Notes: a model not told the origin generated them from the sequence alone. 64,000 bases of DNA from Lachnospiraceae bacterium (GCA_019421365.1 JAHZFJ010000024.1:4296-68295), one strand, 5' to 3'; positions 7,492 to 17,704 are shown, numbered from the stretch's first letter. Program-made: numbers and translations.

Positions 7492-10356
7492 CTACTGAAA
7501 GCGTTCTAGCTGTTTCTTAATATAGATACCTGTATAAGAATCATTACAGTTAGCAATCTCTTCTGGCGTACCCGTAGCCACTACTGTACCACCTTTATCT
7601 CCGCCTTCTGGTCCAATATCAATTATATAATCCGCAGTCTTGATTACATCGAGATTATGCTCGATAACAACAACTGTGTTACCACCATCTGACAATCTTC
7701 TTAAAATATCGATCAACTTATGGACATCCGCAAAATGAAGTCCTGTTGTAGGCTCATCTAAGATATAGATTGTCTTTCCTGTACTTCTTTTACTTAATTC
7801 GGTAGCAAGCTTAATTCTTTGTGCCTCTCCACCTGATAATGTAGTGGATGGCTGTCCTAATTTTACATAGGATAATCCTACATCCTTAAGCGAATCTATC
7901 TTTCTCTTAATGGATGGCATGTTCTCAAAGAATTTTGATGCTTCTTCAACTGTCATATCAAGTACGTCAAAAATACTCTTTCCTTTGTACTTAACTTCAA
8001 GTGTTTCTCTATTATAACGTTTTCCATCGCAAACTTCGCATGGCACATAAACATCAGGCAAAAAGTTCATCTCAATTTTCAAGATACCGTCACCGCTACA
8101 AGCTTCACAACGGCCACCTTTTACATTGAAACTAAATCTTCCTTTCTTATATCCTTTTGCTTTTGCATCTGGAGTTGTAGCAAACAAATCACGGATTTGA
8201 TCAAATACCCCCGTATAAGTGGCTGGGTTAGATCTTGGTGTACGACCAATTGGAGATTGGTCGATATCAATAACTTTGTCAAGTTTGTCAATTCCAATAA
8301 TATCAGTATGTTTACCCGGTATACATCTTGCACGGTTAAGATCTCTAGCTAAACGTTTATATAAAATTTCATTTACCAACGAACTCTTACCTGAACCAGA
8401 TACACCTGTTACACACGTCATGATACCAAGAGGAATATCTACTGACACATTCTTCAAGTTATTCTCTTTAGCACCTTTTATCTTAAGATAATCGGTTGGC
8501 TTTCTTCTCTCCTTAGGAACTGGTATCTGAATTCTACCACTAAGATAAGCTCCTGTAACAGAATCAGGATTTGCCATGATTTCCTCTGCTGTTCCTTCGG
8601 CAACTACTCTACCGCCATGCTCTCCCGCACCCGGACCAATATCAACAATATGATCTGCTGCAAACATTGTATCTTCATCATGCTCAACAACAATCAGTGT
8701 GTTGCCTAAATCCTTCAGGTTGCATAACGTACGAAGTAATTTATCATTATCTCTTTGATGGAGTCCTATACTTGGTTCATCTAAGATATACGCAACTCCT
8801 ACCAGACCCGACCCAATCTGTGTCGCAAGACGAATACGCTGTGCTTCACCACCTGATAACGTTCCTGTAGCACGCGCTAATGATAAGTAGTCTAATCCTA
8901 CATCAACCAAGAAACCAAGACGAGCACGTATTTCCTTTAAGATTAACTGGCCAATCTTCAATTGCATGGAAGTCAATTCAAGATTATTCATGAAATCGAA
9001 CAAATCTCTAATTGAGTATTCCGTAAGATCTGCTATATTCCTATCCCCTACTGTTACAGCAAGCGATTCTTTCTTAAGACGTTTACCACCACAACATTTA
9101 CAAGGTGTTGTTCTCATAAATGTCTCATATTCTTGCTTACTAGTCTCCGATCCTGTCTCACGGTATCTACGCTCTACATTCTTAATTAATCCTTCGAACG
9201 CTACATCATACACGCCTTCTCCACGTTGTCCTTTATAATGAACCTTAACGGATTTTCCACCCGTTCCATAGATTAACATATTACGAACTTCTTCTGACAA
9301 CTCTTCATATGGTGTATCTAAACTAAACTTGTATTCTTTCGCCAATGCTTTCAAGATTGCATGTGTATACGAACTCGAATCGGTTGCTGATTGCCATCCC
9401 ATAACAACAATAGCGCCATCAGCTATACTAAGTTTCTTATTCGGTATCATCAAATCCTCGTCGAATTCCATCTTGATACCAATACCATAACATTCTGGAC
9501 ACGCACCAAAAGGATTGTTGAATGAGAAGTTTCTTGGTTCTATTTCATCAATACTAATACCACAATCAGGACAAGCAAAATTCTGACTAAAATTCAATTG
9601 CTCACCATCAATAACATCTACAACAAGCAAACCATCTGCTAGCTTTAATACACTTTCAATGGAATCGGATAAACGTTTTTCTATTCCTTCCTTTACCACA
9701 AGACGGTCTACAATAATCTCGATATTATGTTTCTTGTTCTTATCTAACTTAATTTCTTCATTAAGTTCATACAAAGAACCATCAACCATTACACGTACAT
9801 AGCCGCTCTTCTTTGCCTGTTCAAACAGCTTAACATGTTCTCCCTTACGCCCTCTTACTACAGGTGCAAGAAGCTGAATCTTGGTACGCTCTGGTAATTT
9901 CATAATCTCGTCTACCATTTGATCAACTGTTTGTTTCTTAATCTCCTTACCACACTTAGGACAATGTGGTACACCAATACGTGCATATAGAAGACGGAAG
10001 TAATCGTAAATCTCTGTTACTGTACCAACTGTCGAACGAGGATTCCGATTCGTTGATTTTTGATCAATTGATATAGCAGGCGGCAAACCTTCAATACTTT
10101 CCACATTCGGTTTTTCCATCTGTCCTAGGAATTGTCTAGCATACGAGGATAGAGATTCCATATATCGTCTCTGTCCTTCTGCATAGATGGTATCAAAGGC
10201 AAGTGAAGACTTACCCGAACCACTTAGTCCTGTTAATACAACAAACTCATCCCTTGGTATATTCAAACTAATATCTTTTAGATTATGCTCCTTGGCTCCA
10301 CGTATCTTAATATACTTTTTATGATCTTTCTCTTCTTTTATCATGTCAATACACAT
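7492..10356 (-). CDS. uvrA: UvrABC excinuclease subunit A
   Basis: The product has 954 residues, about normal for UvrA. UvrA is the ATPase that finds bulky DNA lesions and loads UvrB. It shows two ABC modules: Walker A GLSGSGKSS (residues 43-51) and GVSGSGKSS, with signature LSGGEAQR twice. The zinc modules are visible as CPDCG with CPEC about 20 residues on, and CEAC with CEVC. The start is ambiguous. ATG at 10356 is very close to its GAGGGAG site, while ATG at 10344 (MIKEEKDH) has a 13-nt gap. It lies 57 bp downstream of uvrB on the same strand and is almost certainly cotranscribed. Confidence 0.97.
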   Translation of the reverse strand: MCIDMIKEEKDHKKYIKIRGAKEHNLKDISLNIPRDEFVVLTGLSGSGKSSLAFDTIYAEGQRRYMESLSSYARQFLGQMEKPNVESIEGLPPAISIDQKSTNRNPRSTVGTVTEIYDYFRLLYARIGVPHCPKCGKEIKKQTVDQMVDEIMKLPERTKIQLLAPVVRGRKGEHVKLFEQAKKSGYVRVMVDGSLYELNEEIKLDKNKKHNIEIIVDRLVVKEGIEKRLSDSIESVLKLADGLLVVDVIDGEQLNFSQNFACPDCGISIDEIEPRNFSFNNPFGACPECYGIGIKMEFDEDLMIPNKKLSIADGAIVVMGWQSATDSSSYTHAILKALAKEYKFSLDTPYEELSEEVRNMLIYGTGGKSVKVHYKGQRGEGVYDVAFEGLIKNVERRYRETGSETSKQEYETFMRTTPCKCCGGKRLKKESLAVTVGDRNIADLTEYSIRDLFDFMNNLELTSMQLKIGQLILKEIRARLGFLVDVGLDYLSLARATGTLSGGEAQRIRLATQIGSGLVGVAYILDEPSIGLHQRDNDKLLRTLCNLKDLGNTLIVVEHDEDTMFAADHIVDIGPGAGEHGGRVVAEGTAEEIMANPDSVTGAYLSGRIQIPVPKERRKPTDYLKIKGAKENNLKNVSVDIPLGIMTCVTGVSGSGKSSLVNEILYKRLARDLNRARCIPGKHTDIIGIDKLDKVIDIDQSPIGRTPRSNPATYTGVFDQIRDLFATTPDAKAKGYKKGRFSFNVKGGRCEACSGDGILKIEMNFLPDVYVPCEVCDGKRYNRETLEVKYKGKSIFDVLDMTVEEASKFFENMPSIKRKIDSLKDVGLSYVKLGQPSTTLSGGEAQRIKLATELSKRSTGKTIYILDEPTTGLHFADVHKLIDILRRLSDGGNTVVVIEHNLDVIKTADYIIDIGPEGGDKGGTVVATGTPEEIANCNDSYTGIYIKKQLERFQ

Positions 10357-10413
10357 GCTCCCTCTATACTTTAAATGTAGATTCGCTTCTGGCTATGCGC
10401 CTTGCACAAGCTA

Positions 10414-12402
10414 TTAGTTATCTATCTCATTCAAATGTTTCTTCAATTCGAGTAGTTTATCCCTCAATTGTGCAGCCATCTCAAAGTTAAGTTCCGCAGC
10501 TGCTGTATGCATCTCTTTGGTAATCTTCTTAATTACTGCTTGCAACTCTTTCTTCGACATAGATTCATAATCTTTGTCCATGTCATACATCTCTTTACTA
10601 ACTTTTTTAGAGATACTGATCAACTCACGCACCTTCTTATTAATGGTTGTTGGAGTTATACCATGTTCTTCGTTATACTTCTGCTGAATCTCTCGACGAC
10701 GGTTTGTCTCTGATATTGCCTTAGACATTGAATCCGTAATCCTATCTGCATACATGATTACTCGTCCCTCTGCATTACGCGCTGCACGACCAACTGTCTG
10801 GATTAGAGAAGTCTCTGAACGAAGGAAACCTTCTTTGTCTGCATCTAATATAGCTACTAATGTAATCTCAGGAATGTCAAGACCCTCACGTAACAGGTTG
10901 ATTCCAACTAAAACATCGAATACATCAAGTCGCATATCACGAATAATCTCCGAACGTTCCAACGTATCAATATCAGAATGAAGATATTTTACCCTTATAC
11001 CAACTTCACGCATGTAGTCAGTCAAATCTTCTGCCATACGTTTTGTTAACGTAGTAACAAGAATCTTATTCTTCCCTGCGATTTCCTTATTAACCTCTCC
11101 GATTAAATCATCAATCTGGCCTTCTACCGGTTTAACCGTAATAACTGGATCCAACAATCCTGTAGGACGGATAATTTGCTCCGTACGCAACAACTCATGC
11201 TCTTTCTCATAAACATTCGGAGTTGCTGATACAAACATCATCTGGTTAATCTTACTTTCAAACTCTCCAAAGTTAAGTGGACGGTTATCCATTGCAGATG
11301 GCAAACGAAAACCGTAATTAACAAGTGTCTCTTTACGAGCTCTATCACCAGAATACATTCCTCTTACTTGAGGTATTGTAATATGTGACTCATCTACAAT
11401 AATCAAGAAATCTTCTGGAAAATAATCCATTAACGTATATGGTGTACTTCCTGGTTCTTGTCCAGACATCGGTCCCGAGTAATTCTCAATTCCCGAACAA
11501 AATCCTGTTTCACGAAGCATCTCAATATCAAAGTTTGTACGTTCTGATATTCGTTGCGCTTCAAGGAGTTTCCCTTCTTTCTTAAAGTACAGTACTCTCT
11601 CTTCTAACTCTTCCTCAATCTTCTTGATTGCTTCATTCAATTTATCTGGCGGAACAACATAATGTGAAGCCGGAAACATAACTACATGCTCTAGTGCACA
11701 TCTCACCTCACCAGTCAATACATCTATTTCTGTAATTCGCTCTATCTCATCCCCAAAGAATTCGACGCGTACCGCTGTATCTGTAGCAGAAACCGAGAAA
11801 ATCTCCAAAACATCTCCACGAACACGGAAACTACCACGCTTAAAATCCATATCGTTCCTTGTATATTGAATATCTACTAATCTTCTCAGAATATCATCAC
11901 GGTCCCTAATCATTCCTGGTCGTAATGACAAAGTCATATTCTGATAGTCAACCGGTGCACCTAATCCATAGATACAAGATACACTGGCAACAATAATTAC
12001 ATCTTTTCGTTCTGTTAAAGCTGCTGTGGCGGAATGTCGTAGTTTATCAATCTCATCATTTATCGCAGAATCTTTCTCAATAAAAGTATCTGTTGATGGC
12101 ACATATGCTTCTGGTTGATAATAATCATAATAACTAACAAAATACTCAACAGCGTTCTCTGGAAAGAACTCTTTGAATTCTCCATATAATTGTGCTGCTA
12201 ACGTTTTATTATGTGCAATTATAAGCGTAGGTTTATTCAGTGCTTGTATTACATTGGCCATGGTAAATGTCTTACCAGAACCTGTAACTCCAAGCAAGGT
12301 TTGAAACTGGTTGCCCTCTTCAAATCCTTTAACTAAATCACGTATCGCTTCTGGCTGATCCCCCGTAGGAGCAAACTCCGATACTAATTTAAAATGATCC
12401 AT
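10414..12402 (-). CDS. uvrB: UvrABC excinuclease subunit B
   Basis: The product has 662 residues. UvrB is the DNA-helicase-like subunit that verifies damage and recruits UvrC. Walker A GVTGSGKT is at 38-45 and the beta-hairpin motif YYDYYQPEAY at 91-100. The DESH box, the GRAARN motif and a C-terminal UVR domain (residues about 620-655, LNFEMAAQLRDKL) are also present. It is the first gene of the uvrB-uvrA unit. Its promoter appears to lie beyond a ~204-bp palindromic insertion in the 5' leader. Confidence 0.97.
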   Translation of the reverse strand: MDHFKLVSEFAPTGDQPEAIRDLVKGFEEGNQFQTLLGVTGSGKTFTMANVIQALNKPTLIIAHNKTLAAQLYGEFKEFFPENAVEYFVSYYDYYQPEAYVPSTDTFIEKDSAINDEIDKLRHSATAALTERKDVIIVASVSCIYGLGAPVDYQNMTLSLRPGMIRDRDDILRRLVDIQYTRNDMDFKRGSFRVRGDVLEIFSVSATDTAVRVEFFGDEIERITEIDVLTGEVRCALEHVVMFPASHYVVPPDKLNEAIKKIEEELEERVLYFKKEGKLLEAQRISERTNFDIEMLRETGFCSGIENYSGPMSGQEPGSTPYTLMDYFPEDFLIIVDESHITIPQVRGMYSGDRARKETLVNYGFRLPSAMDNRPLNFGEFESKINQMMFVSATPNVYEKEHELLRTEQIIRPTGLLDPVITVKPVEGQIDDLIGEVNKEIAGKNKILVTTLTKRMAEDLTDYMREVGIRVKYLHSDIDTLERSEIIRDMRLDVFDVLVGINLLREGLDIPEITLVAILDADKEGFLRSETSLIQTVGRAARNAEGRVIMYADRITDSMSKAISETNRRREIQQKYNEEHGITPTTINKKVRELISISKKVSKEMYDMDKDYESMSKKELQAVIKKITKEMHTAAAELNFEMAAQLRDKLLELKKHLNEIDN

Positions 12403-12440
12403 GGCTTTTCCTTTCTAATGTGATTTTTTTAGTCACCCTA

Positions 12441-12664
12441 ACCGTTACCTAGCCAATTGTGAAACTCTTTGTAGTGCATAAAGACATACCTGTGTGTTTT
12501 ATGTCTGTCGTTACTATTTGCTGAATTGTGTGAACGTCACATACAATGCTTTTATTGTATGTGTAAGTCACACAATTTTAAGCAAATTGTAGTAGACAGC
12601 CTTAAAACATAGGTATGCTTTATGCGCCAAGAAGAGTTTCACAATTGACTAATGACCGTTACCT
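12441..12664. mobile_element. MITE-like near-perfect palindrome with 10-bp flanking direct repeats, in the uvrB leader
   Basis: The element core spans about 12451-12654. Left end AGCCAATTGTGAAACTCTT is the inverted complement of the right end AAGAGTTTCACAATTGACT, with one mismatch. The arms keep pairing inward (GCATAAAG.CATACCT, then AATTGTGTGA, then CACATACAATG) to a centre near 12552, so the whole unit folds into one long hairpin. The identical 10-mer ACCGTTACCT flanks both sides (12441-12450 and 12655-12664), as a target duplication would. It encodes no protein. Related fragments lie at 49332-49380 and 51418-51459. Confidence 0.75.
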
Positions 12665-12677
12665 TACTTTGATGCCA

Positions 12678-12728
12678 ATTATATCATATGCATTTCCTAA
12701 AATCAACATATTTTCGAATGTCTGTTCT
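12678..12728 (-). promoter_or_regulatory. uvrB promoter with LexA-like box
   Basis: On the minus strand TTGATT (12706-12701), a 17-bp spacer and TATAAT (12683-12678) form a good sigma-A promoter. Just upstream, CGAATGTCTGTTCT (12715-12728) matches the Gram-positive SOS pattern CGAAC-N4-GTTCG at 8 of 10 fixed positions. SOS control of uvrBA is well known in Firmicutes. LexA binding at this exact site is inference. Confidence 0.45.
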
Positions 12729-12914
12729 GTTCTTGTCAATCAGAAAACACTACGGCTACTAACATAGAACAAACAGATACCTATGGTGTGTTCAATAAAT
12801 TCATCTTAATAATATTCACAGATAAATCAACTTCATACACAAGCTATAGAAAAAACCAAAAGCGCATCCTATAGACTACACCTCTGGCTCATTTCATTTA
12901 TCTATTAAACTGAA
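12729..12914. other. intergenic sequence between hypA and the uvrB promoter, nothing recognised
   Basis: This is AT-rich sequence between the hypA stop and the uvrB promoter. A weak CTATAG...CTATAG pairing occurs near 12845-12875 and might mark the end of the hypA transcript. No ORF with a ribosome site and no convincing terminator was seen. Confidence 0.4.
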
Positions 12915-13259
12915 TCATTCACATGCGACAATTTCTTTGATAAAGAACTCTTTACCACTCAACATCTCAAAATCCATCGTCATGCAATTCGGGCAAACCC
13001 CTTTATTGTCAATCAAGTTATATACCTGACCACATTGTTTGCACCTGCCATTTCCGGGTATGACTTCAATCTCAAGCTTAGAAGCTTCTAAAACTGTTCC
13101 CTCTACTGCGGCAGGATATAGCTTTGTTAGATACTTAGGTACCATAGAACACAATTCCCCAACTTGGAGGACTAGTGCTTCTATCTGATCAACTTCATTC
13201 TCTAACGCTATTTTCTCTACCTGTTTAACTACTTCTAATAATACTCCTAACTCATGCAT
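12915..13259 (-). CDS. hypA: HypA-family nickel metallochaperone
   Basis: The product has 114 residues, the normal length. HypA passes nickel to a target enzyme, classically [NiFe] hydrogenase or urease, together with the GTPase HypB. The Ni-binding start Met1-His2-Glu3 is intact. The zinc site is complete: CKQC (Cys73, Cys76) and CPNC (Cys89, Cys92). It is the last gene of a minus-strand set DUF5692-hypB-oxidoreductase-hypA, 20 bp after the oxidoreductase. No hydrogenase or urease structural gene and no hypCDEF is in the window, so the client is unknown. Confidence 0.85.
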   Translation of the reverse strand: MHELGVLLEVVKQVEKIALENEVDQIEALVLQVGELCSMVPKYLTKLYPAAVEGTVLEASKLEIEVIPGNGRCKQCGQVYNLIDNKGVCPNCMTMDFEMLSGKEFFIKEIVACE

Positions 13260-13279
13260 TCATCGTTCCTGCTTCCTAT

Positions 13280-15961
13280 TTATTCAGCTTTAGAAAACGC
13301 ATTTTTAACTTTTTTAACCGCAATCTTTGCTTTTCTCTTTATAACGGTTTTAACGATCACAGGTTTCAGGTCTTCATATCCTACACCTGGTTTATCATAT
13401 ACTCGAACTAGCTTAATCGCATCAAATTTACATTTTGTAGTACATTGACCGCAACCTACACACATAAATTCATCAACTACTGTTGCTCCACAACCAAGGC
13501 ATCGTTTTGTTTCTTTCATCACCTGCTCTTCAGTGAACGTAACTCTAGTATCTGCGAAAGCATTAGCCGCCCTTGAATGATCGTGCTCTACCTTTTGCCT
13601 TGGCATGCGATCATAGCCACCAAAATCAATATTGCTCTTATCTAATGACTGATATGCACGACGATCTCTACCATAGATTAGATTTTGTCCTGGTTGTACA
13701 AAGCGGTGAATCGAGATAGCTGCTTGTTTACCAGCGGCTATTGCATCGATTGCAAATCTTGGCCCTGTAAAGGAATCTCCACCCGCGAAGATATCTTCGT
13801 GTGCTGTTTGATAAGTAAACGGATCTGCTTGAATCGTCTTGTTCGGATTCAATTTAACCTTCGTTTCAGCGACAAGTTCTCCCCATTCAATGGATTGACC
13901 AACTGATATTAATACATAATCCGCATCTACAATCAATGTTTCATTCTCATCATATACCGGGCTAAATCTATGCTCATTATCAAAAACAGATTTGCATTTT
14001 ATAAATTCAACTCCAACCACCTTATCATTCTCAGTAAGGATACGTTTTGGGCCCCAACTATTATTAAGGATAATTCCCTCTTCTTCTGCTTCTGCACACT
14101 CTTCATCTAATGCAGGCATTTCCATACGGTTTTCAAGGCAATATAAGTTAACCGTCTTAGCACCTACTCTGGTTGCGTTACGAGCAACGTCGATTGCTAC
14201 GTTTCCGCCACCAATTACAACAACGTTGCCATGTAGCGGGCTCACTTTACCAAGATTTACATCACGTACAAAATCAACGCCTGCAATTACTCCGCTTGCA
14301 TCTTCCCCCTCGATACCAAGTTGTCTTCCTCCCTGCGCACCTATTGCTAAGTAGAATGCCTTGTATCCTTGTTCTCTTAACTCTTTAATTGTAACGTCTT
14401 TACCAACTTCTACTCCAGTTTGGAATGTTACTCCAAGCTCTCTTAGAATTTCGATTTCTGCATTCACTACATCCTTCTCTAGACGAAAACTCGGAATTCC
14501 TAATGTAAGCATACCACCAAGAACCTTTTGTTTTTCAAATACCGTTACTTTATAACCATCCATCGCTAAATAGAAAGCACAGGAGAGTCCTGCTGGTCCA
14601 CCACCTACTATAGCGATCTTCTTGCCATACTCATGTCTATGTTTTGGAACAAATCGATTTTCTGATTTTAACTCTTGGTCTGCGATAAACTTTTTAATTT
14701 CGTCAATTGCTATAGCATCATCTATATCACCACGCGTACATGCTGATTCACATTTTCTTGGGCAAATACGGCCACAAACGGCTGGAAATGGATTTTCATG
14801 TTTAATTAGTTCAAGAGCTTCCTTGTATCTACCTTGTGATGCTAATTTTATGTAACCCTGAATTGCTATATGTGCTGGACATTCTGACTTACAAGGACTT
14901 GTTCCTGTATCCACAACATTCTTTCGATTAATACGATAATCCGCATTCCATTTATCTGGTCCCCATTCGGTATCCCTAGGAGTCTCTACTTTCTTCTTAG
15001 GAAGTGGATTAATTGTACATAACTTCTGACCTAACTGGGCAGCATTGGTTGGGCAATGTTCAACACATTCTCCACAAGCTACACATTTTTCAGGATCAAC
15101 TTGTGCTTGATAGTTAGAACGTGACATATCAACATTCTTAAACATCTCTGCCGTTCGTAGAGCCAAACAGGAACAACCACAGCAATTGCAAATTGCATGC
15201 GTCTTACCTGCCCCATCTAAGTTTGGTATCTGATGCATAAGACCGTTCTCTTCTGCCTTGCGAATGATTTCAAATGCTTCTTCTTTCGTAATCTGACGAC
15301 CTCTACCGGTTCTAATATAGTATTCCGCCGCATGATCAAGCTGAATACACATATCTTCTGCTAAGTGACCACAACCTTCTCCCATAATCTTACGAGATGT
15401 ACGACAAGAACAATCCGATACAGAGAAGATATGGCTATCATTCAGATACTTAGATATCTCTTCATAAGAAGCTTTTCTTGTTTCTCCATCAATTGCCATC
15501 TCAATTGGGATTACCCTCATAAGTCCTGTTCCCGCCGGGAAGCTTCCTATTGATCTAGGTCCATTTTCACGACCATATGCTTCGAAAGCTTCTGCTATTT
15601 GAGGATATTTCGCTACGTTTTCTTTGTTATTTACCATCATCTCCATGATACCCGGAACCCAAGTATCATACCAATATACATCTACACCGTCTCTTTCATT
15701 AACAAAACAAACTCCAGCCATTGCTAACTCCCAACAAAGCTCTTTCGTTCGCTCCGGGGATTTATTACACTTTGAAGCTAATTGCTCGGCATTCTGTGGT
15801 TTTCTAAACTCCATTACAAGTGCCACTTCTGCCATTTCATCTGTAACAACTGGTTCTAGGATTCTATATCTTGCATCATCTACAGTAATAGATCCTTTTG
15901 CACCAACTTTCTTATTACTAACTTTGTTAGCAAATTCTATTACGCGCTGTTTTGTCTCCAT
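13280..15961 (-). CDS. large Fe-S/FAD NAD(P)-binding oxidoreductase (GltD-like) with ferredoxin domains
   Basis: The product has 893 residues. The N-terminal ~300 residues contain a possible winged-helix-like part and Cys-rich clusters (SDCSCRTSRK, CNCCGCSC), then a ferredoxin motif CVACGECVEHCP. From about residue 350 to 800 it resembles the glutamate-synthase small subunit/NfnB type. It has a Cys-rich entry (CPAHIAIQGY, CGRICPRKCESAC), an FAD fingerprint (IAIVGGGPAGLSC) and a second dinucleotide site (VVVIGGGNVAIDVA). A final Fe-S motif CVGCGQCTTKC sits near the C-terminus. It probably moves electrons between NAD(P)H and a ferredoxin-like partner. The substrate is unknown. It is enclosed by hypB and hypA. 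Confidence 0.8.
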   Translation of the reverse strand: METKQRVIEFANKVSNKKVGAKGSITVDDARYRILEPVVTDEMAEVALVMEFRKPQNAEQLASKCNKSPERTKELCWELAMAGVCFVNERDGVDVYWYDTWVPGIMEMMVNNKENVAKYPQIAEAFEAYGRENGPRSIGSFPAGTGLMRVIPIEMAIDGETRKASYEEISKYLNDSHIFSVSDCSCRTSRKIMGEGCGHLAEDMCIQLDHAAEYYIRTGRGRQITKEEAFEIIRKAEENGLMHQIPNLDGAGKTHAICNCCGCSCLALRTAEMFKNVDMSRSNYQAQVDPEKCVACGECVEHCPTNAAQLGQKLCTINPLPKKKVETPRDTEWGPDKWNADYRINRKNVVDTGTSPCKSECPAHIAIQGYIKLASQGRYKEALELIKHENPFPAVCGRICPRKCESACTRGDIDDAIAIDEIKKFIADQELKSENRFVPKHRHEYGKKIAIVGGGPAGLSCAFYLAMDGYKVTVFEKQKVLGGMLTLGIPSFRLEKDVVNAEIEILRELGVTFQTGVEVGKDVTIKELREQGYKAFYLAIGAQGGRQLGIEGEDASGVIAGVDFVRDVNLGKVSPLHGNVVVIGGGNVAIDVARNATRVGAKTVNLYCLENRMEMPALDEECAEAEEEGIILNNSWGPKRILTENDKVVGVEFIKCKSVFDNEHRFSPVYDENETLIVDADYVLISVGQSIEWGELVAETKVKLNPNKTIQADPFTYQTAHEDIFAGGDSFTGPRFAIDAIAAGKQAAISIHRFVQPGQNLIYGRDRRAYQSLDKSNIDFGGYDRMPRQKVEHDHSRAANAFADTRVTFTEEQVMKETKRCLGCGATVVDEFMCVGCGQCTTKCKFDAIKLVRVYDKPGVGYEDLKPVIVKTVIKRKAKIAVKKVKNAFSKAE

Positions 15962-15994
15962 AAGCCACTCTCCCCTTCTACTTGATACCTTCTT

Positions 15995-16663
15995 TTATTT
16001 AATACCTTCTTTTACTTGGTTTCTAAGCCATTCAGTCCATTGTGTAATACCTTCTCCTGTCCGAGCTGAAATCGGTATTACCAAAATATTAGGATTTAAT
16101 TTTTTAGCTCTTTGGGTACATAGATCAATATCAAAATCAAAGTATTCTAACACATCAATTTTATTAATTAGTAGTACGTCGCAGATAGAAAACATCAGCG
16201 GATATTTAAGTGGTTTGTCGTCACCTTCTGGTACGCTTAGAATCATAGCATTCTTTGTGGATCCCGTGTCAAATTCAGCTGGACAGACTAAGTTCCCTAC
16301 GTTTTCTAAGATAGCAAGATCAATGTTCTCTGTTCCAAGCTCTTTAATCCCTTGTCTCGTCATATCTGCATCTAGATGACACATTCCTCCTGTATGCAGC
16401 TGTATAACTTTGGCACCTGTTGACAATATTGTTCGAGCATCCACATCGGAGTCAATATCTGCTTCCATAACACCGATTCTAAATTCATCTTTTAGCTCAT
16501 TAATTGTTTTTGTAAGGGTTGTAGTCTTTCCCGATCCAGGAGACGACATTAAGTTAAGTAAAAAGGTGTTCTCCTGTCTAAGTTCTTCTCTTAATCGATT
16601 TGCATCAGCGTCATTGTCTTCGAAAACACTTTGTTTAATTTCAATAACTTTAAAATTATCCAT
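15995..16663 (-). CDS. hypB: HypB-family GTPase for nickel insertion
   Basis: The product has 222 residues. HypB is a SIMIBI-class GTPase that drives nickel insertion with HypA. P-loop SPGSGKTTT (residues 41-49), the G-domain NKID and the metal site of the G domain are visible: GGMCH (Cys95-His96) and NLVCPAEFD (Cys127). The N-terminal CxxCGC nickel site of E. coli HypB and the His-rich stretch of some homologues are absent, so this is the short form. RBS AAGGGAGAGG precedes ATG. It sits 33 bp before the oxidoreductase and 30 bp after the DUF5692-like gene. Confidence 0.9.
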   Translation of the reverse strand: MDNFKVIEIKQSVFEDNDADANRLREELRQENTFLLNLMSSPGSGKTTTLTKTINELKDEFRIGVMEADIDSDVDARTILSTGAKVIQLHTGGMCHLDADMTRQGIKELGTENIDLAILENVGNLVCPAEFDTGSTKNAMILSVPEGDDKPLKYPLMFSICDVLLINKIDVLEYFDFDIDLCTQRAKKLNPNILVIPISARTGEGITQWTEWLRNQVKEGIK

Positions 16664-16693
16664 AAATACCTCTCCCTTTTTAATAACAGTTAC

Positions 16694-17674
16694 TTACTCT
16701 GCCAGTTCCTTAACCTCTTGATACTTCTTCAAATCTATGTACAATTCACCTTTATATGGATTTCTCTTTGTCTTAACCGCTTTGTAAATCATGTAAGCAA
16801 AAACCGCTACATTTGCTAATAAAGCTAGCAAACTCCAAACGAAAAGAGGTTTTTCATTATAAGTTGAGTCCACTGCAAACTTACCTTTATCAATAAATGC
16901 TGGTACAGTTTGAGCAAACATACACCACAAAGCTAATGTTTGTGCTCTATGCTGTAACCAAGCACCTTTTCCAAGTGTAAAGGCACAAACAGTTGGCACT
17001 AACAATAAAGCAAATCCGCAGTACCAAGCATGACCTGGTAAGCAGTTATATGTATAAGCAAAATTCCATAAGTCATATGCGATAATCCAGAACCATAACA
17101 TATCTGGCCATAACATATCCTGACTTCCATCCTTCTTTGTTTTCTTACGAATACAGATTCCAAGCCAACCTGTAATAGTAATAATATTAAGAATACCTGC
17201 AGCTGCGTTCATAAAATTCCATGGTCCACCTAGGACAAACATAGCTTCATCAGCTAGGATTCCACCACCCGTATATCTAGAACCAACTTCTATATCGCGG
17301 GCTACCGCTTCTAAGATATTAATTGCAAGAATAAGTGGTGGAAAACATAGTACTATTTTATTTGTCCTTAATGCCCATTCCTTGCCTGTCTTCTTGTTCT
17401 TTCCATGTAGGTGACGAATACACCAAAATCCAATACACCCCGCAGTTGATGAATAAACTTTTGCAAGATGGAACCAATCTGTATATGTGGTATCTTTCAA
17501 AACAGTGAACCACAAGATTGATAAAACAATTGGTAATACAACAAAACAAGCAAAACCAGCTATTGTCGACCTTCTCGTTAATTCATTTAGGCCGAATAGA
17601 ACAACAAATACTGCAAGCCATACAAGCCAGACACTAATTAAACTTGCACCTTCTGCATAATTAAAAATAAACAT
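16694..17674 (-). CDS. polytopic membrane protein, DUF5692-like
   Basis: The product has 326 residues with about eight to nine hydrophobic segments (for example VWLVWLAVFVVLFGLNEL, FACFVVLPIVLSILWFTV, ILNIITITGWLGICI, LWSLLALLANVAVFAYMI-type). The ATG at 17674 follows GGGAGGGATGTTTAT. The frame opens further upstream to 17728, but that part covers an operator. I believe it is the family catalogued as DUF5692, whose function I do not know. It heads the hypB-oxidoreductase-hypA unit, so a role in metal import or membrane electron transfer is possible but unproven. Trp and aromatic content is high. Confidence 0.7.
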   Translation of the reverse strand: MFIFNYAEGASLISVWLVWLAVFVVLFGLNELTRRSTIAGFACFVVLPIVLSILWFTVLKDTTYTDWFHLAKVYSSTAGCIGFWCIRHLHGKNKKTGKEWALRTNKIVLCFPPLILAINILEAVARDIEVGSRYTGGGILADEAMFVLGGPWNFMNAAAGILNIITITGWLGICIRKKTKKDGSQDMLWPDMLWFWIIAYDLWNFAYTYNCLPGHAWYCGFALLLVPTVCAFTLGKGAWLQHRAQTLALWCMFAQTVPAFIDKGKFAVDSTYNEKPLFVWSLLALLANVAVFAYMIYKAVKTKRNPYKGELYIDLKKYQEVKELAE

Positions 17675-17704
17675 ATAAACATCCCTCCCTATGTGTTCAT
17701 ACAA

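Noticed and set aside
15624..16379. 251-codon plus-strand ORF across hypB and the oxidoreductase start
   Set aside because: Antisense to two well-supported genes and spanning their junction; composition is that of a shadow frame.
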